From assembly GCA_017555875.1 (NCBI GenBank), contig JAFZFN010000014.1, forward strand, positions 175,701 to 239,700: 64,000 nucleotides of DNA, read 5' to 3'. The notes beneath the pieces are model-generated. The model had not been told where the DNA came from. It ran no database searches and saw only the letters and a program-made list of their open reading frames with translations. The stretch is from Bacteroidaceae bacterium (GTDB taxonomy: Bacteria; Bacteroidota; Bacteroidia; Bacteroidales; Bacteroidaceae). The translations under genes and the position numbers were made by a program. This document shows, piece after piece, positions 51,148 through 59,600 of the stretch; the stretch's first letter is position 1, and every line of letters starts with the position of its first letter.

Positions 51148-51885
51148 ATGCGTAAATACTTCCTAGCGATATTGTCACTCCTGCTTGTGCTCCCCAACCT
51201 TGCGCAGACGCGCACGGACAGCCTTGCCGTGGAGTCCCCCTTCAAGGCGGGAGAGCTGATCATGCCCCTGTCGCTCATCGGGGCGGGCACGCTGGGCTTC
51301 GTAGAGCCGCTCAGGAGCTCTCGTGTCGAGCTGCGCGACTTCTTGAACGATTGGCGAGGAGCCCATCGCACTGAGGTGGATGATCACTTGCAATATGTGC
51401 CGCTTGGTGCAGTCTATGGTCTCAGCCTACTCGGTGCCGAGGCCAAGCACAGCTACATGGACCGCACCCTGGAGCTGGCCACCGCCTACGTCGCCGTGGG
51501 TGTCATCGTCAATGGCATCAAGTACACCGTGCGTGCACCCCGTCCCGATGGCTCGGCCTACAACTCCTTCCCCTCGGGCCATACCGCCACCACCTTCATG
51601 GGAGCCGAGCTCGTGCGCATCGAGTATGGCGACGAGCATCCCTGGCTCGCTGCCGGAGCCTATACCCTGGCCACTGCCGTGGGCGTGCTGCGCGTCTACA
51701 ACGATCGCCACTGGTTCACCGACGTGTTTGCCGGTGCAGGTGTGGGCATCCTGAGTGCCCGCATAGGCTATTGGCTGCTCCCCTACACCCGGCAAGTGAT
51801 GCATCGCCTCACGGGGTGGGATGTCTTCGTAGCCCCAGCCGCATCGCCCGAGGGGGCCAGTCTTAATGCCGTTATCCGATTTTGA
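51148..51885 (+). CDS. PAP2-superfamily membrane phosphatase
   Basis: Exported or membrane lipid phosphatase of 245 aa. Signal peptide (to LPNLAQ), several hydrophobic helices, and the complete PAP2 signature: KYTVRAPRPDGSAYNSFPSGHT (KxxxxxxRP and PSGH) and the downstream NDRHWFTDVFAG (SRxxxxxHxxxD variant). It probably removes phosphate from undecaprenyl pyrophosphate or lipid A. The gene lies three bases after the permease and its stop overlaps the next start, so it is in the same operon. Confidence 0.9.
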   Translation: MRKYFLAILSLLLVLPNLAQTRTDSLAVESPFKAGELIMPLSLIGAGTLGFVEPLRSSRVELRDFLNDWRGAHRTEVDDHLQYVPLGAVYGLSLLGAEAKHSYMDRTLELATAYVAVGVIVNGIKYTVRAPRPDGSAYNSFPSGHTATTFMGAELVRIEYGDEHPWLAAGAYTLATAVGVLRVYNDRHWFTDVFAGAGVGILSARIGYWLLPYTRQVMHRLTGWDVFVAPAASPEGASLNAVIRF

Positions 51886-52655
51886 TGTCTTCGTTCACGT
51901 TCAAGCAGTTTGCCATCAGTCAGGACCGCTGCGCCATGAAGGTCGGCACCGATGGAGTCCTACTCGGGGCATGGGCCCGCGTGGCGCACTGTCGTCGTGT
52001 GCTTGATATCGGCACAGGCACAGGCCTCGTGGCCCTCATGGCCGCCCAGCGTAGCCGGGCCCATATCGTAGCCATCGACCTCGATGCCGATGCCGTGGCT
52101 CAAGCTACAGCTAACGTAGCCGCATCGCCCTGGCCTGCCCGCATACAAGTGATGGAGGTCGATGCAAGAGAGATTGATCATTCTGATGTCTCAATTCAGA
52201 ATTCTGAATCAACACATCCGGAGGCCAATTCAGAATTCAGAATTCATAATTCAGAATTCCTCTTCGACGCCATCCTCTGCAATCCGCCCTTCTTTGAGAA
52301 CGCCCTCAAGAGCCCCGATGCAGCACGCACCATGGCTCGCCACACCGACACCCTCAGCTTCGACGAGCTCGCTCGCAGTGCCGCCCGCCTGCTCTCTCCC
52401 GAGGGCGAGTTGTCGGTCATCATCCCCTACGACCGTGCTCACGACATGACGGTGAGCGCCGCCTGCCAAGGTCTCTTTGCTACGCGCCAGACCATCGTCA
52501 TTCCCGTCGAGGGAGGCAAGCCCAAGCGCATGCTCATGGCCTTCAGCCGCGAGGGGCAGCCACACCGTGTCGAGACGCTCTGCATACACGATGCACAGCG
52601 CCGCCCCACGGCCGACTACGTCAGCCTCGTCAGCGACTTCTATCTCAAGATGTAG
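51885..52655 (+). CDS. trmN6: tRNA1(Val) adenine-37 N6-methyltransferase
   Basis: SAM-dependent tRNA modification enzyme (YfiC/TrmN6 family), 256 aa. Motifs: FKQFAISQDRCAMKVGTDGVLLGAWA (family N-terminus), VLDIGTGTGLVALM (SAM site) and AILCNPPFF (catalytic NPPF). Between the SAM domain and NPPF it carries an extra stretch of about 25 residues (SIQNSES...ANSEFRIHNSEF) translated from a 7-bp repeat at 52192-52259, which homologues lack. The catalytic motifs are intact, so the protein may still work. ATG 51885 overlaps the PAP2 stop by one base. Confidence 0.9.
   Translation: MSSFTFKQFAISQDRCAMKVGTDGVLLGAWARVAHCRRVLDIGTGTGLVALMAAQRSRAHIVAIDLDADAVAQATANVAASPWPARIQVMEVDAREIDHSDVSIQNSESTHPEANSEFRIHNSEFLFDAILCNPPFFENALKSPDAARTMARHTDTLSFDELARSAARLLSPEGELSVIIPYDRAHDMTVSAACQGLFATRQTIVIPVEGGKPKRMLMAFSREGQPHRVETLCIHDAQRRPTADYVSLVSDFYLKM
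52192..52259. repeat. Heptamer repeats inside trmN6
   Basis: Two blocks of AATTCAG units (52192-52209 and 52227-52259) on the coding strand around a CATCCGGAGG centre; the frame is kept through both. Confidence 0.85.
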
Positions 52656-52749
52656 CGCCGCATCGCGCAGAATCATTTCGCGGCATGTCATACCTCTGAG
52701 TAAAGAACTGTTTTAAGGGATGGTAATGCTATTCGGCGCTCAGTAAAAA

Positions 52750-52990
52750 AATACAAGCATTTTCTCTACTTTCACTCGTTGAGATTTGGTATTTCGTTCG
52801 CTTATACCTACCTTTAATCTGCTTCGCACTTTGAAGGTACTCACGCTCACTGAGAAATAACCAAAAAAATTTGGTGTTTCGTTCGCTTATACGTACCTTT
52901 AGTCTGCTTCGCAGCTTGAAGGTACTCCCACTCGCAGAGAAATATCAAAGTAAACTTTGTATTTCGCTCGTTTATTCGTACCTTTGTCGC
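52750..52990 (+). repeat. Three-copy promoter-module array upstream of the B12 operon
   Basis: -7 octamers start at 52809 (TACCTTTA), 52894 (TACCTTTA) and 52979 (TACCTTTG), exactly 85 bp apart. Each follows a TTTCGTTCGCTTAT- or TTTCGCTCGTTTAT-like stretch. The first two are followed by a CTGCTTCGCA(G) hairpin, GAAGGTACTC and (C)TGAGAAAT or GCAGAGAAAT. Confidence 0.85.
52979..52986 (+). promoter_or_regulatory. Promoter of the B12 operon
   Basis: TACCTTTG directly upstream of the cobalamin riboswitch. Confidence 0.8.
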
Positions 52991-52994
52991 CAGT

Positions 52995-53167
52995 TAACGG
53001 CTTCCAGGCCTCTACAAAGGCTTGGATTTACGGGAATCCGGTGTGAATCCGGGACAGTACCTGCTGCTGTAAGTCCCTTAGCAACTGTGTGTTTATTGCA
53101 CTCTTTAGCCACTGACTTCATTGTTGGGAAGGCGCAATAAACGGGATAAGTCAGAAGACCGGCCGTG
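52995..53167 (+). promoter_or_regulatory. Cobalamin (adenosyl-/hydroxocobalamin) riboswitch
   Basis: The core elements are all readable: GGGAATCCGGTGTGAATCCGG near 53032, GGGACAGTACCTGCTGCTGTAAGTCCC, the B12 box GCCACTG (53108-53114), GGGAAGGCG (53126-53134), and GATAAGTCAGAAGACCGGCC at the 3' end. It lies between the promoter and btuB and should switch the operon off when B12 is plentiful. A 240-base leader without further genes follows to the btuB start. Confidence 0.95.
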
Positions 53168-53407
53168 ACAAATAAAAAGTATTCTTGACGCAGGTCTACG
53201 GAAAGAATCGAATGGACGGACATGGGTTTTCACATATCCACGATTATTGGCAAGGAAGAGGCATGGATAGCATGAGGAGTACTCTGCTGTATCTTCCAAC
53301 ACGCGACGATAGATGGCCCATCGTATAGTTTGTCATTTGTGAGTTGACATGTATACCTGTGTATCAAGCATACTGAAAAAGATGGCTTGATAGATAATGG
53401 TGTATAT

Positions 53408-55375
53408 ATGTATAAGACACGACAACATGTGATACGGTGCGCCGCGATGCTCTTGCTTGCGGCACAAGTGATGACTGCCAGTGCCCAACTGTCGCTCGAC
53501 AGCATACAGGCTCTTGATGAGGTGACAATCACCTCCAGACAACCCTCTCTCACTATGGCTACATCGCAGACCTTGCAGGGTGAGGAGCTACAAGCACTGA
53601 GCAACACATCGGTGGCTGATGCGCTGAAGTATTTTGCTGGTGTGCAGATCAAGGATTATGGTGGACTGGGCGGACTGAAAACCGTCAACGTGCGTTCGCT
53701 CGGTGCGCAACATGTGGGTATCTATGTGGATGGTATACGCATCACCAATGCCCAGAACGGCACGGTGGATTTAGGTAAGTTCTCCCTGTCGACGATGGAG
53801 AACGTATCGCTCTACAACGCAAATAAGCTCGACCATTGCCAGTCGGCCTCTGAGTATGCATCGGGGGCTACCGTGTATCTACGTACACGAAGACCCACAA
53901 AGGATTCGTTGTCAGTACAGTTGCGTAGAGCCTCGTTTACCACCTATATGGCGAAGGCTAATGTCCAGTTTGAGAGAAAGGGATGGAGCGGCTTCATCGA
54001 TGGTGAGTGGACCGACTCGCGTGGCGACTACCCCTTCCGCTACCACTCGGAGTATGAAGACACCGTAGGGCATCGTGCCAACAGTGACATCCGCTACGGA
54101 CGCATCGAAGGAGCCCTGTTCAAGGGTGGTTTCGCATCTCATATTTATTATTATGACAGTGAGCGTGGTTGCCCGGGCGGCATCGTGAGGCGGTTGAGCG
54201 ACAAGTATGTCAATGTGGGACGCGAGTGGGACCGCGACTTCTTCGTGCAAGCGTCGTATCAGGCACAGTTCATGCATCACCACCACGTGAAGGTGAATGC
54301 CAAGTACACCAACGAGTATCTACGCTACTGCACCGACTATCCCGAGAATCATAACACAGCCCGCGTAGACAACCATTACTATCAACAAGATGGCTACGGA
54401 GCACTATGCTATGCCTATACCCCGTGGTCGTGGCTATCGCTCTCGGCAAGCTACGACGTGCGCTATAGCAAGCTGGCCGCCGACCTGAAGAAGTTTGACG
54501 ACGTGTTCCGTCTCGACCAGAAGCAGGTGGTGGCGGCACAGGCCAACTGGCAGGGCCTGCAGGTGGCAGCTTCGTTGCTACACCAGCATTATCGCGACAA
54601 GACCTTTGCGCATGTGGGTGCGGCCGACCCGTTGGATCGCTGGACACCAGCTATCTCGGGTGCCTACACGCTGGGCGGACTTACATTTCGCACATGGTAC
54701 AAGAAGATCTTCCGTGCCCCCACACTCAACGACCTCTACTACACGCAGGTGGGCAACCGCAACCTGAAGCCCGAATATACCAAGCAGTTCAACCTTGGAT
54801 TAGAATACCATCTTGACACGCCGCACTGGAACGTCTCAGCCCAAGCCGATGCCTATCAGAACAAGATTGAGAACCGCATCGTATGTCTCCCCCTGAAAGG
54901 CACCTACACCTGGACGATGATGAACTACGGCTACACCTTCTGCCGAGGGCTCAATGCTACGGCACAAGGGCGTTACCACACGGATGACTGGCAGTTCTCA
55001 CTACTCACCTCACTGACCTGGCAACGCGATGTAAACCGCACCGACCCCGACGATGAGGACACCTACGACAAGCCCATCTGCTACTCGCCCACACTCTCAT
55101 CAGGAGTCACCGCTATCGTTGGCTGGCACAATCTGCAACTCTCTACCGCCTACCTCTATGTGGGCGAACGCATGTGGAGCTATGCCGACCCTGAAGATAT
55201 ACTCAAGCCCTATCACAACATCGACATGAAGCTCACCTACTCGCACCTCATGGGTAAGACGCATTGGAGCCTCTGCCTCGAGGTGTGCGACCTGCTCGAT
55301 GAGCAGTACGAACACATCCCGCGCTATCCTATGCCCGGTCGTAATTATAAGCTAACACTCTCATTCGGATTATGA
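53408..55375 (+). CDS. btuB: BtuB-type TonB-dependent cobalamin receptor
   Basis: Outer-membrane beta-barrel that imports vitamin B12 with TonB energy. From ATG 53408 the 655-aa protein has a signal peptide (to TASAQ), a TonB-box-like DEVTITSR, the plug domain (SVADALKYFAGVQIKDYGGLGGLKTVNVRSLGAQHVGIYVDGIRI, about 70-115), and a barrel ending in an aromatic-rich strand with terminal Leu (YKLTLSFGL). The riboswitch upstream and the BtuG-like gene overlapping its stop (ATGA) support the B12 assignment over iron or other substrates. Confidence 0.92.
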   Translation: MYKTRQHVIRCAAMLLLAAQVMTASAQLSLDSIQALDEVTITSRQPSLTMATSQTLQGEELQALSNTSVADALKYFAGVQIKDYGGLGGLKTVNVRSLGAQHVGIYVDGIRITNAQNGTVDLGKFSLSTMENVSLYNANKLDHCQSASEYASGATVYLRTRRPTKDSLSVQLRRASFTTYMAKANVQFERKGWSGFIDGEWTDSRGDYPFRYHSEYEDTVGHRANSDIRYGRIEGALFKGGFASHIYYYDSERGCPGGIVRRLSDKYVNVGREWDRDFFVQASYQAQFMHHHHVKVNAKYTNEYLRYCTDYPENHNTARVDNHYYQQDGYGALCYAYTPWSWLSLSASYDVRYSKLAADLKKFDDVFRLDQKQVVAAQANWQGLQVAASLLHQHYRDKTFAHVGAADPLDRWTPAISGAYTLGGLTFRTWYKKIFRAPTLNDLYYTQVGNRNLKPEYTKQFNLGLEYHLDTPHWNVSAQADAYQNKIENRIVCLPLKGTYTWTMMNYGYTFCRGLNATAQGRYHTDDWQFSLLTSLTWQRDVNRTDPDDEDTYDKPICYSPTLSSGVTAIVGWHNLQLSTAYLYVGERMWSYADPEDILKPYHNIDMKLTYSHLMGKTHWSLCLEVCDLLDEQYEHIPRYPMPGRNYKLTLSFGL

Positions 55376-56637
55376 AAAAGTTTATCCTTCTCCTCCTCTG
55401 CTCCATCGCTACGAGCCTGCATGCTCAGGAGCGCATCATCCTGCTGAACGAAGGCAACTGGCAGGCCGATAATGGCAAGATCTCCTACTTTGAAGATGGT
55501 GAGATAGTCAGCAACCAGTGGTTCAGAGATATCAACAAGCGCAAACTTGGTGATACGCCCAACGACATCATTCAGATAAATAGTAACCTCATTGCCATAA
55601 CGGTCAATTGGAGCAATATCATCCAATTCATCTCGCCCGACGGAAAACGCATTGCCGAGACGGAAGATGTGCCCAACAACCGTAAACTCGCCACCGATGG
55701 CAGGTATGTATATGTGACCTCCTACGGTCATGAGTGTGGCACCATCCATGGCTACGAAATGTTTACAAGGGGTTACGTTGCCAAGATTGACGTGCAAACC
55801 TTCAAGGTCGTTGCCACCTGTGAGGTAGGGTACGAGCCTGAGGGTATAGCCTATTACAATGGGCACCTCTTCATTGCCAATACGGGTGGCTATGCCTTTC
55901 AGGAGGACCACGAATATGAGACTACCGTAAGCATCATCGACGCCGAAACCATGCAATTGGTGCGCAATGTCGACACTGGCCAGATCAACCTCTATGGCAA
56001 GTTGTCGCAGTCGGGTCAGTACCTGTGTATCAACTCTCCGGGCGACTATTACGACATACCTGCCGCTACGGTCATCTTTGATTGCGAAGGCGCTCTTCAT
56101 GGCGACGACGATTGCTTTGTTGTATTGGAGTATGCCTCTACCTATAACTGTACGATGCTCGACGGCAACTTTATTGCTATCGGGTCACGATTCTCCTATT
56201 ACACCAATGAATATACATTCAACTATGTTGTCATCGACCCTCACGAGGTGATGCTTACCGACGGAGGAGGTGGTGTGGATGAGTCGCTACCTGGCACGAT
56301 GCTCGAAGACCTGAAGGCCTTAGGCATGCCCTATGGCGTATACGTCAACCCCTATACCGGATATATGTATGCCACCGATGCAGGTTCCTTTGCCGCGGCA
56401 GGTGCCTTGGTGCAATGGTCGCCCGAGGGCACCTTCCTGGGCAGACATAAGGTGTACATCAATCCGGCACACTTCCTGGCTCTCCCACCCGATGGGGTAG
56501 ACTTTGCTGGCATAGAACAAGTAACCGATAAAGACAAGCCTACAAGCACTGATGAAGTGTATGACTTGCGAGGCGTGCGTATAGCACCCGCCGAAGGGTT
56601 CTATATTCAGGATGGAAAGAAGATATACAAACATTAA
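55372..56637 (+). CDS. BtuG-like YncE/DUF5074-family beta-propeller protein
   Basis: Exported beta-propeller of 421 aa, probably a surface B12-capture protein partnering BtuB. The signal peptide is MKKFILLLLCSIATSLHAQ (no lipobox); the body reads LLNEGNWQADNGKISYF..., with propeller blades (TDGRYVYVTSYG, NGHLFIANTGGYAF, DAETMQLVRNVDTG). In Bacteroides, BtuG is a lipoprotein that binds cobalamin very tightly on top of BtuB. This protein instead ends in EVYDLRGVRIAPAEGFYIQDGKK, a tail like type IX sorting signals, so it may reach the surface by another route. The start overlaps the btuB stop. Confidence 0.8.
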   Translation: MKKFILLLLCSIATSLHAQERIILLNEGNWQADNGKISYFEDGEIVSNQWFRDINKRKLGDTPNDIIQINSNLIAITVNWSNIIQFISPDGKRIAETEDVPNNRKLATDGRYVYVTSYGHECGTIHGYEMFTRGYVAKIDVQTFKVVATCEVGYEPEGIAYYNGHLFIANTGGYAFQEDHEYETTVSIIDAETMQLVRNVDTGQINLYGKLSQSGQYLCINSPGDYYDIPAATVIFDCEGALHGDDDCFVVLEYASTYNCTMLDGNFIAIGSRFSYYTNEYTFNYVVIDPHEVMLTDGGGGVDESLPGTMLEDLKALGMPYGVYVNPYTGYMYATDAGSFAAAGALVQWSPEGTFLGRHKVYINPAHFLALPPDGVDFAGIEQVTDKDKPTSTDEVYDLRGVRIAPAEGFYIQDGKKIYKH

Positions 56638-56667
56638 ACAATTCCCTATTACTTAAAATTAAAAGAG

Positions 56668-59600
56668 ATGAAAAAGTTAGTCTTATGTTTGGCTGCAATG
56701 ATTGCATGCTGTATGAGTATACAGGCAGCCAATGTAAATGTTACTGTGAAAATGAATTCCACCTCGCCGTGGATGACTCTTGTCGACAAGGCAACAGGCG
56801 ACGCCGTGTCAGTGGGCGACATCGACGGACAGGTCTACACCTTCGATGCTCCGCATGGCACCTACGTGCTCACAGCCTACGCCAAGGATAGCACGACGAT
56901 CAATGGTACTATCGAACTCAAAGTCAGCGAAGATAGCATACACCAGGATTTCATTGTCCTCACCAATACCGTATACGCTACGAACAAGCACGAGGACAAG
57001 ACCAATTGGGAAGCCGACAAGGACTATACCATCACCGTAGACGTATCTACCCGCGAGGGCGATAGATTGATGGTAACATTGGGCAACAGCACCACCGCAG
57101 GCCGCAAGACCTTCCTGGCCCTGAATGGTAACAGCTATTACGTATCGCTCATCCCCAACGAGGCGCACCAGGCCGAGGGATATATGACCAGCGACCGCAG
57201 TGGCACCCTGACGGGAGGTATCACCGTGAGTGGCGCTATCCCCATGGGTGGCGACTACATCGTGACCCTGCCTGCCGATGCCGAGGTCTTCATCGGTAAA
57301 AAGTTTAGCCACTTCACCAACTTCACCAAGGTAGAGCCCTCAAAGACCGAGGTGGAGGGCAATAGCAAGAAGGTATATTACCGCCTGGCCGACAATCAGG
57401 TCTACAACTTCCGCACATGGAAGGCCGGCGGCCTTACCCAAGGCGGATACTTCACGATGGACATTGATGGTGGAGAAAACTCATACCTGAAGTTCACTGA
57501 CAGCCACTACGAGGCTTTTGGCCCCAAGTCCATCAAGCACGATGTAAACTGGAACGGAGGCTACGAGACAGGTAATATCCTTGTCAACATCAACGAGCGC
57601 GGACACCTGCAACTGAAGGTAGGCGACACATACGACGCCCTGCCCATGCGCTCATGGCAGTTGACCGACACGCAGACCGCCAACTACTTCTTCGAGCCCG
57701 ACTTCCACTACACCATCATCGACCTCGACGGCAACCCCAGCACCGGTGTCATCGAGATTGACAATGCACACCCCACCACCGAGCCATGGTCTGCCATCAA
57801 GGCCGTAGGCAAGGGAGCCGCCATCGTGTTGGTGACCTACGATGCCATAGCACTGAACTACTACAAATACAATGCTAAGGCCGACTCACTCACCAAGACC
57901 AACTTCATGGGTGGCGAGTACTGGGGCGCTATATGGCCCGAAAATACCGCAGCCTATGTCGTTACCGTTGGCGACGATGCCACAGCCATGCAGCCCAATA
58001 TGTTTATCAACGAGGCTTACAACGAGGGAGCCTTGAAGACCGCTGGTAAGTACGTCGATGCAGAGCACGATGTGTTCTATTATCTCGACACCGAGGAGGG
58101 CGCTACCTACACCTTTACTCCCGAGGGCGTCGACCATATCGAGATAGCCTACCCCACCATCGGTGAGCAGATGGCCACCTACCACGGCTTCGCCACCGAG
58201 GGCGTGCGCAAGAACGTCGACGGCTCATACACCCTATTGCTCAAGGAGGGCCGACAGATCATCAAGCTCACCGATGCCCAAGGCAACTCCATCTATCAGG
58301 TGCTGACAGCCAAGCCTTGCCATCGCGAGATTACCAATGTAAGCCGCGAGGGAAGCGCCGTCTTCCAGCCTGGCGACAAGGTCAAGATTCAGTATAGCGG
58401 ACTCCACCACCCCGCCAACAAGTTGGCAGGTATATACAACATGTCGGCCTATGTCACCTACAACAACATCCCCAACGGTTCGTCACTCATCCTCGGTGCA
58501 GGCCAGTACACCTTCGGTTCGGTACCCTCAGCACAGGCCGTAACCATCGATATCCCTGCCGACTATGACACCTCGGCATCAGACACGCTCGTCATGGACG
58601 AGGGCGTCATCCAGGTCAATGGCTTCGGCGACCCCATCGGTGCACACCGCGCGATAAACAAGAACCTCGGTCGCTCACCCAACTTCACCGCCATTGCCCA
58701 CAAGACCTACTTCGGTCAGTTGCCCGATGTGCGCATCCCCGTCACAGCAGTCAAGCGCTTCACCCTCAACCTGCAGGCCAATGTAGATAGTGTCGAGTAC
58801 ACCATCACCATGGAGGGCGACACCTTGCATCCCAATGCCGACGGCCTATATAGCCCCACCTATGGCACCTATATCATCAAGGCCACCAAGCCCGGCTACC
58901 GTTGCTTCCGCACCGAGCTGACCTTGACCGAAGGTGACGAGGACGAGCAGACCTGCCTCGTCGAGATGGTCGAGGCAGGTGCAAACGGATGGGATGGCAC
59001 TACACTCACCGAGCCCGAGCTCAAGGACGGCGTATACCAGATCAGCAACGGTGCCGAACTGGCATGGTTTGCCGCTAAGGTCAACGGTGGCGACTACAAG
59101 ATTGCAGGAAAGCTGACAAGTGACATCGACCTCTGCGCCTTCGAATGGACACCCATCGGAGGTAGCAAATCGAGCACCGCTTACCAAGGTACCTTCGAAG
59201 GTGACGGACACACCATCGATGGCCTCTACATCAACAACGCCAACACCTATCAGGCACTTTTCGGTTACATCAAGGATAGCCATATCAGCGGCATCACCGT
59301 GGATGGTGAGGTTAGCGCCAAGCAGTATGTAGCAGGTGTAGTAGCCTATATGGGTACCAAGACCTACGTAGACCGCTGCGCCAACAAGGCCAACATCACC
59401 GGTACATCTACCTACGTGGGTGGTGTCACAGGCTCCGTATCACAAGCCACCTCACAGCTCACCAACGCATACAACCTTGGCAACATCAAGGGTACAACCA
59501 ACTGCGCAGGTGTAGCAGGATATAACCACAAGAGTGCAGTCATTGAGAACGCATTCAGTCTCGGCGAAGTTACAGGTAACAAAGTGTCTGCTTGTATCGG

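Noticed and set aside
50359..52691. Leftward frames over the LolE-like, PAP2 and trmN6 genes
   Set aside because: All are antisense to a tightly packed rightward operon with start/stop overlaps and clear motifs.
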